The notes: generated by a model from the sequence alone, not told the origin. A DNA stretch of 64,000 bases from Monoplex corrugatus (GCA_030674185.1 CM060312.1:62269578-62333577); one strand, 5' to 3'. Shown: positions 1-12,759, numbered from the stretch's first letter. A program made the numbers and translations.

Positions 1-334
1 CATGCAGAGGTCTATATGCTGAGCAGTTTTACCAATGTTAGCGCTTTTTTTGTTGTAGGGCAAGACTATATCTTACTAATCTAGCAAGCTTGGTCGTTGG
101 GAAACAACACCTCATTCATAGAAAGGGTAATTGGTTATGGGTGATAATAGGGTTTGTTCATTATATATAGAGAGAATTTTTTTACAAGAATGAAAGAGAA
201 GGAAGTGGGCTGGAAAAACAAAAAGATTGCATTATTGCTGGAAATTCATCGTACTGTAGGCAGATTCTTTATAAGGACGCTACTGTAGATCTGTAGTAAT
301 GAAACTTGTCCATAAAAATACATAAGGATGAAAA

Positions 335-862
335 ATGCATATTGATCAAATAAATGTCTGGCAGAAAATGAAAAGCATTCTAACCAACAAATACCTATCA
401 ATCAATATCTGGAAGAGACTTTTCCAGTGTTACGCAGAACCTGAACTGTTGTATGGATTTGAAGCCTGGACAATCAACAAGCAAAGTCAGAGCAAGATTG
501 AGACAGCTGAAATGTGTGGTTTTAAGAAGAATGTTAAGAGTTTCATGGGCATCGAATAACATAAATGATTCTTAAAAGATGCAAACACAAACAGAAACAG
601 AACATTTAGTAAGAAGATTAGGAAAAGACAAGCAACATTTATTGGACATTTTATGAAGAAAGAGAAATTTGAGCATGTAGTCATGACAGGAAAGGTAGGG
701 GAAAAAAGCACCAGGTAGACACAGGGAGAAAATAACACTTTTGTAGAGTAGTTGGGGACAAAAAGGGTAGGAGAGATATATATACTTGCAGAGCTACAAT
801 AGATATATAATTTTGTATGATTGCCAGTGCCTTGCGGCAAGGCACATGCACGTGATGATGAC
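335..862 (+). mobile_element. Degraded RTE-type LINE, 3' end
   Basis: The frame at 335-559 reads KMKSILTNK, then LLYGFEAWTINKQS and KIETAEM. This is the post-reverse-transcriptase C-terminal pattern of RTE-like LINE proteins and matches the better copy at 21.7-22.4 kb. The following 300 bases still align to that copy (RKRQATFIGHF equivalent near 617-650) but are broken by stops and frameshifts. The copy ends with the family's shared 3' signature, a CCTTGCGGCAAGGCACATG-like block followed by a short TGATGATGA run near 855. It is 5'-truncated, as usual for LINE insertions. Confidence 0.65.
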
Positions 863-964
863 CATATAAATACACCCACACATATGAAAACAAACACCCA
901 CACTTACACAAGCAAACGGACTTACACATACAGTACACACACATGCATGCATGCACGCATGTTC

Positions 965-1094
<130 letters not shown>

Positions 1095-2004
1095 TATACA
1101 TGAATGAGGAAGAGCGGGGAGTCATTTGGTGGAGTAATGCAGCAATAAACATAGACTTTAATGCAGTATGAGCATAGTTCATCAGGAACAACAAATAATG
1201 TAATCAAATTAATAGATAGTTTGACTAGTACAAACAGTCTAAGATTTTAAGAAGGAAAATGTAGAATTAGTGTCTTTGATAAATACCAGTTGTTTTTTTC
1301 ATACAAACACACACATGAAAACACATACACACATATAGTGATATACAAACACATACACTTTAATACACACACAGTAACAGTAACATAGGCCCCTACACGC
1401 ACACATGCCATGCATACACGCATACATGCATGCATGAAAGTACGTGTACATGTACACATGCATGTATGCATACACACACACACACACACGCACACGCACA
1501 CGCACACGCACATACACATACAAGACAAGCAACAGTATGACTGGCTTTAAAAAAGCCACAAGGATCAATCTGCAATTTTGTAGCTATTTTTGAAAGAGAG
1601 CTGTTTTGTGGTGTTGGTTGTGTCCCATTTGATAATATGCATAATGCATGTGCGTGTGCTGTGCATGTGTGCGTGAGAACAAACCTGTTCTTTGTGGATG
1701 GATTATTATTAAATTTGTGTCAGGTTCTTAGGGTGAGTATTTTGTCAGTTGAAAATGAAGTTTCCTTTCTGTTAAAAAATAGAGAACATTTTAGCAGTAC
1801 AATAGTCTATGAAAAAAACTAGAATATTTTAACAGTACAATAGTCTAACCATTGTTTCGTTTATTCGTTGTTTGGTTGGTTGATTAGTTGTCTGAAATAT
1901 CTGTCCCCATCACCACTGTTCTGTCAGCTTCACAGTGCACTTTGACCAGATGATTTTCGATACAGTGTGTAATGTAAGATTCTTACGTTTTTTTTATTTT
2001 ACAG

Positions 2005-2122
2005 GTGCAGCTGGAAGAGTATGAAGACATCAAATCGGGTTACAAATTGACTTTTGATTTTAAGTCTAATCCATACTTCACCAATGAGGTGTTGTGCAAA
2101 GAGTTTCATCTAGCTGACACAG
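2005..2122 (+). CDS. SET: SET histone chaperone, exon a (NAP domain)
   Basis: A 118-nt internal exon runs from TTTTACAG to GGTAAAAG. It encodes VQLEEYEDIKSGYKLTFDF, then NPYFTNEVLCKEFHLADTG. This is the SET/NAP earmuff segment: EDIKSGY, NPYF-N-VL-KEFHL are diagnostic of SET/TAF-Ibeta (I2PP2A) rather than NAP1 or TSPY relatives. SET binds histones, is part of the INHAT complex that masks histone tails from acetylation, and inhibits PP2A; it is mainly nuclear. The exon ends in phase 1 and joins in frame to the exon at 15183, which restores the glycine codon. The N-terminal dimerisation helix and start codon lie upstream of the window. Identification is by motif recognition, with high confidence in the family. 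Confidence 0.9.
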
Positions 2123-2644
2123 GTAAAAGAGTTTACATGTTTACTGTTTTACTGCTAAGCTGTTCATCTCATTCATAGAGTCTGCCTGGTGAATGCTACA
2201 TAGTATTTGTAATTTTTTACTTTCTTTTTCTGCACCTTGTCAGTGGCACTGATTGTGCACCACTTGTTCCATCTATGCAACATACAGCGGTCCAAGTGCA
2301 TTCAGTTGAAGTCCTAGTGCCAGGAAGCCTATGGGAGCGATGATGTTAAACAGGTGTTAGACTGTCCACTAGTGGAGGCTCTGCACTATTGCTGGGTCAG
2401 TTTGCTGGAGTTCAGCAGTGCTTATATAATCTAAGAAGGCTGCCTACCAAGTTCCCCTTTCAACAGTAATCACATGGTCATGGAGCCAGACCATGAAAGA
2501 GACCAGTTATGGAGACCATCTCCACAGCCCTCCATTGACAGCCCCCATGAACCATTGACACCAAAGACCCCAACCTGATTCCTAAATTTGCACTGAAATG
2601 AGTAAGAAATGAAAGATTCTTGAATAAGCACATTGCAGAATTAT

Positions 2645-2981
2645 TAACCCTTTCACCGCCGATGGCGCCTTTTGGCTACAGTACGGCAGACCGCGATGTC
2701 ACCAAAATGTGACAACAATAGGGTCCGTTACTCTCTCACTTGCTGCTCTTAATTGTGCTCTTAAATCAGTCTGTTGCATAAACATACTGTTTTGTTGTAT
2801 AATCCCAAACTCCAATGATTCTTCTTTCTTTTAAAAAAAGAAAAACAGAAAGCAATTTGGTTGAGAAATAAGAAAGTTACAGTCATTTGAAATCGGTAGA
2901 TTCATTTTTCTTGTTTTTTCTGTAAAACAGCTGGCGCTGAGGACTTTAACATTCTAGAATCACTGGTGGTGAAGGGGTTAA
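2645..2981. mobile_element. piggyBac-like MITE (TTAA-flanked)
   Basis: TTAA sits at 2645-2648 and again at 2978-2981. Directly inside are imperfect terminal inverted repeats, CCCTTTCACCGCC on the left and, read inverted, CCCCTTCACCACC on the right. TTAA duplication plus ends starting with CC is the hallmark of piggyBac-mobilised elements. The interior (about 330 bp) has no transposase, so it would depend on an element elsewhere. Confidence 0.55.
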
Positions 2982-3299
2982 ATTTATCACACTGAACTAC
3001 TTCCCTCATTCATATAGACTGCTATCACAGTGTCAGTTCTGTCTTAAAAAGTTCAAGCAGGGTTCATTCTGGAAATCAAGGTGCATGGGTCTTTGGCCCT
3101 TGGATCTAATGGGTCTTTTCTTGAATGAGATGACCAAGCTTCTGGAAGTTATCATGGTTTCTTGGGTCAGGGTATAGATGTTCAGGGACAGATAGAAAGA
3201 CAAACTTCTGCAGAGAAGCTGGAGGGGGTGTGGAGGGAGAGGGAGAGAGAGATGTGGGGGGTAGAAGGTGGACATAGAATGGCTAGACATGAAAAAGGG

Positions 3300-3690
3300 A
3301 AAATTGATGATTTTTCTCTGACATGCTGAGGTACATATAATCCTCCCTTTTTTGAATTGCCTTGTTCCCTTGCTTTCTGTCATCTCTTCCTATCTTTTTC
3401 TGCTTGTATATGTATTTATGGTATTGTTGGCTCTAAGGAAATATTTGCAGTTCTTCTATGCAATTTGAGGTAATTTAGACCAGTTTTTATGTACGTTCAA
3501 GTGTTCTTAATAAGGTTTATACATATAAGGTGTTTGGGTTTGTGTGTTTTTTTTTAACAACCCAGGTGATCAGTTGGGTGAAATGGTCAACGCCAAGGGT
3601 ATATCTTTAGATCATGTGCATGAATGCATTGATGTGTATGCTTAATTTTTTATTATTTTTTTTTAATTTTTTTTTTTAGCGTGAATACTA
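3300..3690 (+). mobile_element. SINE-B retroposon, degraded fragment
   Basis: Pieces align in order to the family seen intact at 38102-38649: a CTTTCTGTCATCTCTTCCTA stretch near 3373, TTGGCTCTAAGGAAAT near 3427, GGTCAACGCCAAGGG near 3584, and TGAATGCATTGATGTGTATG near 3621. The 5' start and the 3' tail are eroded. Same orientation as every other copy in the window. Confidence 0.6.
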
Positions 3691-4069
3691 CAATCTGTAA
3701 GTTGGTATCAATAAAACTAGCAATCAGTCAGTTTACTTCATTTTAAGCTAATCAACCACAAATAAATGACAAAGGATTCACAGAAAACAACAAATATAGA
3801 TATTCCTTCCCCAAACAAAATTGAAAACTCACAAGGAAGTAATCTCGACATGCACACAAGATAATCTTGAAAACACTGAAATGTCCACAAAATGTACCAA
3901 ACGCCATTTTCAAAAATCTCTCAACACTAGCTTGCTTTAGGTTCCAGCAAACAAACGCAAGGCATTACTTACAGACTGCAAAAAGTTTAAGAAATAATGG
4001 ACAACTAGATAACCTACTGACAGCTGTACATCACACACGGACAGATTCTACACATGAAAAAGTACGTGT

Positions 4070-4075
4070 ATAATA

Positions 4076-4106
<31 letters not shown>

Positions 4107-4110
4107 TTTG
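4070..4110. repeat. (AT)n then poly-T
   Basis: A short AT dinucleotide array is followed by about ten T residues, within the large SET intron. Confidence 0.9.
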
Positions 4111-4727
4111 ATAGTTAATCAACTGTTAATATTATAAGATATGTCAATCTGTAGAAGTCATATATTCACCTTGTTGTAACAAAGAATCTGAGAAATAACC
4201 CCTTCAAAAATGCCAGACAACATATTATAGTTTCATATCCAAAGCAAAGTGATATATTCCAAGAGATTTCCATTTCAGTAAAAAAGTCCAAATGGATTGT
4301 CTGAAAATAATACATTTTTAACCATATAATTGTGTCAACTACTACTGAAGCACACACTGGTATGACTAATGTAATACGTAACTGTATAAAATTGTGAAAC
4401 AGAATAGTATATCATAAAGATTCAAAAGTATTTTGACTTATACTTACTCCATATGAAACGCGATTATGTTTTAACTTCGTATAGATAAAATTTTAATGAT
4501 GGACTATGGAGAAAACTGTTAACATGGTGATTTTTTTTGGATTTTTTTTATTCAGTTTTTTTTTATTCAAGTTTAGGGAAAAAAATTCATACAATATAAA
4601 CATGAACTTCATTTTTGTAGAACAAACACTTAAATGGATATTATATATGACAATCCAAATATACAAAATGTGTGTACACTCATTTATGATCAAAAACACA
4701 TACACACATACACACATGAGCGCATCT

Positions 4728-4850
<123 letters not shown>

Positions 4851-5189
4851 ATACAGATTGCATAAAGACATACAATCATCTGTACACTTAATCTCAAGCT
4901 GACATTTGAATATTTTGATAAAGACACGAACAATAAAGTAAAGCAAAAAGGCATGAGTGTATCAACCCTATCTTAAGAAAAGAACCACACACACTCCTCA
5001 GAGAAAATAATTATGATAATAATAGTAATAATTATATTTATAACAACAGCACAATTAACCCATTGTTTGTTTGCGGTATTATTATATTTATATAACGTCT
5101 TATTTATTTATCTAGCTAATACTGCGGTATGTTAAGTCATAGTCTGCAGAATCTGGCTGTGCGCATCAGAAAAAAAAAAATAGTCATCA

Positions 5190-7064
5190 TTAAAAAGTAA
5201 TAATTGGGCGGTAGTACGTCCAATCCATTTCGTAATTTTGTGCAGTCATTCTCAACTTTTGATTATACAATTCTATATCGTATCTCTGTTTAAGTTTTTT
5301 CCTAAAGATGTGCAGATTTGGCATCAGTTTTTCACATTTGCATTGATAAATAAAGTATTTTGCGAAAAGCAGAATAAAATCAAAAATTTTATCACTTGTA
5401 AAAGTTTTGTCAAATCCCAAAATAATCATTTGTTTTGACAGTTTTAAATTGTTAACATGTGTACAATTTGTCTGTACATACGTTTCAAATTCATTCCAAA
5501 ATGACTGTATATACTGACAGTCCCAAAGGCAGTGTTGTATACTATCTCTTGCTCGATTGCAAAAATTACACAAATTGCTTTGTACTAAACCCATTTCTTT
5601 GAGTACAACGTTAGTAGCCAGTATTCGATGGATGACTCTTATCTGAAACCATTTAAGTTTAATTTCTTTAATGTTCTGTAAGTTTGTAAAGCATCGCGTC
5701 CAGTTAATTTCTTCTCCAAATATTAATTCCCATTTATTGCAACAATTTGGACGCTTATCGTCATTGGTTAAAATTTCATAGAATAGTTTTGTTCCTTTTG
5801 TTTGTGAATTAATTGTTTTGAGAAAACATGGAATCAGCTGCGTTTTATTATTAATAATTGGGATATCAATTTTCTTTAAATAGTCTTTAATTGATTTTAT
5901 GCAACTGAAATAATTTAAGAAATTCACATGTATGTTGTATTTTTCAGTGAATTCTTCATATGAATAAAAATGACTAGTATCATCGAGGAGATGTCTGATT
6001 TGATAAATACCTTTGTTAATCCAATCAGTATGTTTTACACTATTTGTCACAAATTTGATATTATTATTGAAAAATAAGGGTTCTGAGAGAACATCTTCTG
6101 AACATTTGGGCTGTATTCTGTATTCAAATATTTCATATATTTTGAAAACATCTTTCCAAAAATCGTTCGTATGATGATGTTGTCTTGCATATATACTCGG
6201 ACCATATTGGTTATTTTGTATCATTTTTGGATACAGATGATAAAAAACATATTTCCACTTGTGATCTGTTTTATGAAGTCTGTTAAGCCATGTTAACTTT
6301 AGTCCATTTACAAAGTTGTTGATATTTGTCACACCCAGTCCTCCATCTTTTAACATATTTAACTATGGTAGTTCTTTTTATTCTGTCACGTTTCTTGTTC
6401 CAGATAAACCTGTAAACCATTTTCTGCAATCGATCAATAATATAGTCAGGTGGGTTAGGCAGCAATAGCCATAGATGAACCAGTTTTGATAAAACTAGTG
6501 ACTTCAAAACAGCAACTCTGCCCAGGGGAGTTATTAACCGTCTTAGCCATATTGCAAACAAAGCTTTTATTTCTTTAAACTTTTCGTCAAAATTTAATTT
6601 TTCACAGCCCTTTAAATCACTGGTAAACCAAATGCCAAGTATTTTGAAACTATCAGGATTCCATACAAATTTGAGGTGTGGCATGAATCTAACGTCACTA
6701 TTCAACATACTTCCTATCCATACCACAATAGTTTTATCAATATTGATTTTCAACCCTGATTTTTCTCCAAAATCTTTTATAACGATTATGGTTTGTTCGA
6801 ACGTGCTATTTTATGTTCCATTTCTCCAATGGTGATTCCTTTAATGTTTTCATTTTCTCTGATCATCAGTGCTAAAATTTCAGCACTCAGAATGAACAAA
6901 TACGGGGATATAGGGTCTCTCTGTCTGCAACCTCGTTTTATTTCAAACCATGCTGATCAATGCATTACCGTTCACTAGAACCGTAGACTTAATGTTATTG
7001 TAAAAAACCTCGATCCCTTCTTGATGTCATCAGGAAAGTCATATGCAGACAATACCTTGTGCAT
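5190..7064 (-). pseudogene. L1/Tx1-type LINE, C-terminal half of RT
   Basis: This is the downstream half of a LINE on the - strand, cut off from its upstream half (10882-12759) by the L2 insertion. Going down from 7064 it reads MHKVLSAYDF, then FYNNIKSTVLVNG, WFEIKRGCRQRDPISPYLF and LSAEILALMI, which are reverse-transcriptase core motifs. A frame shift falls before WFEIKRG. The catalytic F/YADD motif is absent: sequence jumps from TIGEMEHKIA (about 6815) straight to TFEQTIIVIKDFG. The thumb and C-terminal region follow (FKILGIWFTSDL, LSKLVHLWLLLPNPP, FIWNKKRDRIKR) and the frame at 6356-5190 ends MDWTYYRPIITF before a stop near 5190. It cannot encode an active polymerase. The clade call (L1/Tx1-like) rests on motif style. 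Confidence 0.8.
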
Positions 7065-7159
7065 CACGGTTCAGCCGCCTAGCAGGCACGGCTACCTTTC
7101 TCTCGTGTTTTGTGGTGTTATTCTCTGTCTACAGTAGGTGTTCGACTGAATGATTTGTT

Positions 7160-8745
7160 GTGGTGTTGTGGGAAGTGTTGATGAAGATGTGGTCAGCAAG
7201 AGATGTCGACATGCCACCTTACTTCAAGGTTCTGTTTATTTTCTTGTTTCTACGTCTGGCCTTAGTCAGCTATTTTAAACGCCCGCCATGTTCTTCGCTA
7301 TTCCACGTGCACGTGCACTCACTTCAACCCAGCGCTGTCCGTGGTAAGCCTAACGTAACTTTCTCATACCCCCTACTTCCATCCACCCACCCCCCTCACT
7401 TCCCCTACCCTCCAGCGGCGTGTGAGATCTTGACCTTTGACCCCAGCCAGCCGACACGTTACACACGAGCGCAGTTGCTAGCGGCTAAAACCACAGGCGC
7501 CCGACTCGATGTCTCTGTTATTGCCCGACTGAAAGAGCTGTCGATAGGGGTAAATCTTCCCCGCAAACGCTCGTGTCGTGGGGGCACGAGGAAGCGTCGC
7601 AGGATTCAGGCTGTCTGCGGCATACCTGATAGGGATCCGGCTGCTGTCCATGGACCTGTACCGCCCTCCATCCTGTCTGACATCACCTCACTGCCTCCAC
7701 GACCCCAGGGCGCCAACTTCTCCAACCTAATCACCGTTCCTCTTCAAGAAGCAAAAACAATTCCCAATCAGCTGTGCATGGGTGTTTTCAATGCGCAGTC
7801 TGTAGGCCCTTCTGTCAAACGTTCGGCCATTCGTGACTTTATTCACGAGCACGACATTGATGTCCTCTTCCTTACGGAAACCTGGCTTCGTAAGACTGGC
7901 GACGAAGCAAAGCTCAACGACCTGACTCCACCAGGCTACAAGCTGCTCTCCTTCCCGAGACAACACACAACCAAGATCAAGCGTGGTGGCGGCCTTGCTG
8001 TCATCATCAAAGACCATCTTGCTGAGAATTGTTTCAGTGTGTCTAATTTTCCTTTTAATCATGTGTCTTTTGAACTGGCCCAGCTAACACTAACAGTAAA
8101 CGAACAACGTGTAAGCTTCTTCCTTGTGTACAGGATTCCACCAAACCAGAAAAATGAACTCACGACGCCTCTGTTCTTTACTGAACTTACCGGTTTCCTT
8201 GATTTTTGTTTACAATGCCCAAACAAACTTGTGATTTCTGGCGACTTTAATTTTCATGTTGATGACACTACTAACACAAATGCTTTGAAGTTGATAGAAC
8301 AATTTGAAATGTTTAATCTGATACAGACAGTCACCGAACCAACTCAGAAGTGTGGACATATTCTTGACCTAGTTATACATAGAAATGATGACGATATCAT
8401 TCATTCCACCAATGTGTGTCATGATCTTGCTTCTGATCATTTTGCCATTTTGTGCCATCTATCTACACCTAAACTTAAACGTCCTCCGAAATATGTTTCC
8501 ACTCGTTCCATCGGAAAAATTGATCACGATAAACTTGCACACGACATCGCGCAGTTCTTAACACCAAATCTGTCAATCTCAGAATTAAACTCAAATCTTT
8601 CATCTATTTTTGACAAGCATGCGCCTATGCGACAGATAAAAGTTCGCGATGGAAAACCAAGCCACTGGTACAACGCTGTCTCTGGTCCACTTCGCGAAGC
8701 TAAAACCGCACGCAGACGTGCAGAGCGTGAGTGGAAAAAAAACAA
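7160..8745 (+). CDS. L2 LINE ORF, N-terminal region and endonuclease
   Basis: The open frame from 7160 encodes about 200 residues of unplaced leader, basic near the middle (RKRSCRGGTRKRRRIQA), then an apurinic-type endonuclease/exonuclease/phosphatase domain. Motifs in order are GVFNAQSVG, LFLTETWLRK, GGGLAVIIKD, ISGDFNFHVDD and LASDHFAILCHL, which carry the metal-binding and catalytic residues. This nuclease nicks target DNA to prime reverse transcription. The true start is uncertain: GTG at 7160 opens the frame, the first ATG being at 7181. The frame leaves register at an A8 run near 8732-8740, where one extra base separates it from the RT frame; the useful sequence stops there although the frame stays open to 8896. 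Confidence 0.85.
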
Positions 8746-10646
8746 AGCTCACTGTTCACAAACAAATCTACGATGCTGCGAAGCGCAATGTCACGGACAT
8801 AGTGCACACTGCAAAAACGACCTTCTATTCGTCGCTAGTGTCAGGTTCTCGCACATGCAAGCAGCTCTTCCAAAATATGTCACACCTTCTTGGTAAAAAT
8901 AAGTCCGTTTCACTACCTTCTGTCTCAGATATAAAGCTCCTTCCGAATATGTTTGCTGAAAAATTGTTTGCCGAATTTTTCAGCAACAAGATTGCAACCA
9001 TTCGAAACAACTTCCCGTCAACATTACAGTCTCATAACATCAGCCCGCCCTTCTCTAGCACCCCTTTGTCTGCTTTTGTTCCCGTTAGTGAAGATCTAGT
9101 GAGAAAAACGATCATGCAGACAACTCCAAAGACTTGTGAACTAGATCCAATGCCCACCAAATTTCTAATTCAGCATTTAGACCTTCTTCTGCCTAGCATT
9201 ACTCATATCATGAACGAATCACTCATTTCCGGCGTCTTTCCAACTGAATTTAAAACAGCCGTGTTAAAACCCCTTCTGAAAAAATCAAATCTGGACCCCA
9301 ACGAGTTGAAAAATTACAGACCCATCTCCAACCTTCCATACCTCTCTAAACTTCTTGAACGACTTGTGCTTCGCCAGCTTTTCTCCCATTTGACCTCTCA
9401 TTCACTTCTCAGCGATCACCAGTCTGCTTACAGGCCTGGCCATTCTACAGAAACTGTTCTTTTACGCATTGTAAATGATCTTTTGAATGCTATTGACCAA
9501 GACAAAATATCTGTTCTTCTACTTTTGGACCTTTCTGCTGCCTTTGACACAATAGATCATGACATCCTTCTCTCACGCCTGAATACAACATTTGGAATTA
9601 CAAATATCGTGCTCAACTGGTTTCGATCATATCTCTCTGACAGAAAGCAAATTGTTCTAGTAGACGGAAATAGATCCTCTGAATCTACTCTCACTTTCGG
9701 CGTTCCTCAGGGCTCTGTTCTGGGCCCTGTTCTTTTCATACTCTACACCACTCCACTCACTCATCTCATTGATACTCATTCCATTCGTCATGAAATGTAT
9801 GCTGATGATACTCAACTGGAACATTCTGATACGCTTTCAAACTACGATAATCTCATTCAATCTCTCCAAGATAGTGTCACAGAAGTTAAAAATTGGATGA
9901 CCGAAAACAAACTGAAACTAAATGATGACAAGACTGAAGCTCTTAGACTCCTTCCTCCATCAGTTGATGCCACTTCCCTACCTCCTACTTTTGACCTAGG
10001 AAATACGCCCGTCTCATTTTCAGACAATGTACGTGACCTTGGCTTTTTCCTTGATAAAGAGATGTCCATGAAACATCATATCAGTAAAACCTGTCAAGTA
10101 GCCTACCATGAACTCAGACGCATCAGCTCTATACGTCGCTACCTCACAGTTGATGCAACAGAAACACTTGTCAGTTCTTGTGTACTATCTAGACTAGACT
10201 ACTGCAATTCTCTTCTTGTCGGTTCTCCACATACCCTGATCAGACCACTACAACAAGTACAGAACTCAGCAGCCAAAATAGTGTGCAAAGCAAAAAGATC
10301 GGCACATTGTACACCCCTTCTACGAGAGTTACACTGGTTACCTATTGAACAAAGAATCAAATACAAAGCTTCTTGTCTCTGCTACCAAGTCATAATTGGC
10401 ACTGCGCCTAAATACCTTTCTGACATCTTTACGATCTATGTACCACCCAGATCTCTTCGCTCTGCTACCGATGATAGAACATTCCGCGTTCCAAAATATA
10501 AACGAGAGAGGCATGGTGGTCGAGCTTTTTCATCATCTGCTGTGCAGATGTGGAACTCCTTGCCTCACAATCTCCGTCACAGCCCTTCATTTCCCTCCTT
10601 TAAAACTAGTCTGAAGACTTTTCTCTTCCAGCAACATTTCTTGTAG
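8735..10646 (+). CDS. L2 LINE reverse transcriptase
   Basis: This is the continuation of the endonuclease frame after the A-run shift. It reads KLTVHKQIYDAAKRN into a linker, then the RT core: KNYRPISNLPYLSKLLER, SAYRPGHSTETVLL, LLDLSAAFDTIDH (first catalytic Asp), FGVPQGSVLGPVLF and MYADDTQL (catalytic YADD). The C-terminal part ends AVQMWNSLPHNLRHSPSFPS then FKTSLKTFLF, the usual end of L2/CR1 proteins, with a stop at 10644-10646. All catalytic motifs are present and there is no other internal stop, so this is a young copy. Family known: L2/CR1 LINE polyprotein. Inferred: non-functional only through the single A-run shift, if that is real. Confidence 0.9.
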
Positions 10647-10881
10647 ACCCTCTTTCTGCCGCTCTGTATTCTTGATGTGCGTGTTTTTGAGTGTGAATGC
10701 GTGCGCGTGTGTGTTTGTGTGCGTGCGTGCGTGCGTGTGTGTGTGTGTCTGTGCGTGTTTGTGTGTGTGTTGGTGTGTGTCTGTGAGTTCGTGTGCTTGT
10801 TTTACTTTTTATTGTTGTTGTAAAACGCTTTGTGCAAGTGGAAAGCGCTCATAAATAACCATTTATTATTATTATTATTAT

Positions 10882-12759
10882 AAAATTTCAATCAAGAGAA
10901 TCAAAAGCTTTTTCAAAGTCGATACACAATAACAATCCAGGAATTTTGTTTAAATTACAATAGTTTATCAAATCATAGACAAGTCTAGTATTGCTTCCAA
11001 TGTATCTATTAGCCATAAATCCAGACTGATCTTCATTTATCAATTTTGGTAGTACCTTTTTAATTCTTTCAGAAATGCACGCAGTCGCAATTTTGTAAAC
11101 AACGTTTAATAAAGATATGGGTCTCCAATTTCTCAAATATTCTCTTGGTTTATCTCCTTTGGGTATACAAATAATAATGCCTTCTTTCTGAGTGGAGGAC
11201 ATTTCTTCTTTATGGAAACCATCATTTAGAGCTCGCACAGTTAACTCTCCTATGCGTTTCTTCCAGAAGACTTTAAAAAACTCTGCTGTAAAACCGTCAG
11301 ATCCTGGACTTTTATCATTTTTCATTTTACTTAGAACATATGTCGCTTCATCGAGAGATATTTCTCCTTCAAGATCAGTAGCTTCCTCTGCTGACAGTGT
11401 TGGTAAGTTGTCAACCATCTCAGTAATGTTACAGTCGTCTGTTTCTCTTTGTTTGTATAATGTTTCATAAAAACGTTTTGTTTCATTCAAAATATCAAAA
11501 GTTTTCCTAATAGTAAGTCCATTTCCCCCCACTATTTTTGTCATTTGTTTACTAACATAGTTTCTTTTCTCCATTCCACAGAAATATTTTGTAATCTTTT
11601 CCCCTTCACCAACCCATCTAGCTCGGGAGCGTAGTAATACACCTTCCATTTTTTTACTTCTCAATTCAACCAACTGCTCATTTTTAGTGTGTAGACTAAT
11701 GAGATCCTCTTCATGTTTATGTAACTTTGCTTCCAGATATTTTATTTCATTTTCTAGGGTGTTTTCAAGTTCTCGGTTTTGTTTCTTTTTCATGGTAGAG
11801 TATGCAATTGTTTTACTGCGAATTTCCATGAGTAATACTAATACATCCAAAAACAACTGGTCAGTAATTATAAAATGTATATCTTCAGTTGGGATATTCG
11901 GTAAATTATCTCTTGCATATGGAAGCACTGCATATTGTGCAATGATTTTTTCAATAAGCTCATTTATTTATTTGACATACTGGGAATCTTTCAAAAGCAA
12001 ACTATTGAATTTCCAGAAGGTACTTTTTTTGCCACCATCGCCTATTTCTATCTCCAAGCTTATCAGTGAATGGTCAGTTCTGTACCCTGGTAAGATATCA
12101 GCATCTTTAATAACATGGCATAAGCTTTCTGATACAAGGTAAAAATCTAAACGACCCTGTTGGAATGGGTTAAGTCTTCTCTATGTAAAACGCCGAAGTT
12201 GAGGATTTAGTTCTCTCCATACATCTACTAGGCAGTGATCTTCAATGATGACTTCCACTTGTTCTTGAGCCTTCATATTGTTCTTGTGTTTATAGTTACA
12301 GTAGTCTATACTTGGATCCAGAACTAGATTCCAGTCACCAGCAAATATTACATTACATATTTTCATTTCCTTTATTTTTCCATTGATATGTGTGTAAAAA
12401 TCTGAGCTATCTTTGTTTGGTCCATAGACATTAACTAATAAAATATCCTTGCTCATTGTATATATGTGTACCATCAGAAAATTTCCTTCAGGGTCTTTAT
12501 ACACATTTTTAACTTTGAACTCAAAGTTGTTGTTAAAAAGTATTGCTACCCCTCTTGAGTGTGTATTATGAGAAGAAAAATACGCAGTATACCCCCATTC
12601 CGCCATATAATACTTCTCAAGTTTGGGGTCAAAGTGAGTGTCTTGTATCAAGTAGACTGAATGTTGTTTTTGTTTCAAATAGTGAAAAACATCTCTTCTC
12701 TTTTGTAGATTACCCAATCCTCTGCAATTCATAGAAGCAAATGACATTTTGTTGGTCAT
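10882..12759 (-). pseudogene. L1/Tx1-type LINE, endonuclease and N-terminal RT
   Basis: This is the upstream half of the - strand LINE. From 12759 it reads MSFASMNCRGLGN, LIQDTHFDPKLE, RGVAILFNNNFEF, LLVNVYGPN and FAGDWNLVLD, an APE-type endonuclease. A stop replaces the Trp expected in FTWRR near 12183. It continues RRLNPFQQGRLDFYLVSES and a linker, then from about 11900 to 10888 the RT N-terminus: GEKITKYFCGMEKRN, SPGSDGFTAEFFK, NWRPISLLNVVYKI, DQSGFMANRYIG and LLCIDFEKAFDSLD. Immediately after, a TGA replaces another expected Trp, then the L2 element interrupts. No ORF1 is visible upstream, so the copy looks 5'-truncated near 12770. It is inactive. Confidence 0.82.

Larger units (their letters stand above)
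7065..10881 (+). mobile_element. Near-complete L2/CR1-type LINE nested in another LINE
   Basis: A 3817-bp insertion interrupts the - strand LINE. Its left edge follows GCAT at 7061-7064 and its right edge is an (ATT)n tail ending at 10881. The flanking LINE rejoins across the two edges to continue one reading frame (FMHKVLSA), with no target duplication beyond an ambiguous AT. The element has a short leader, one long endonuclease plus reverse-transcriptase frame broken once, a GT-rich 3' region (10683-10800), a short block containing AAAGCGCTCATAAATA, and the ATT tail. That 3' architecture is typical of L2-clade LINEs. The coding state suggests a recent insertion. Confidence 0.88.

Noticed and set aside
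7160..8745. Host exonuclease/endonuclease gene
   Set aside because: The EEP domain is followed by a LINE reverse transcriptase in the same element, with an (ATT)n tail and clean insertion borders.
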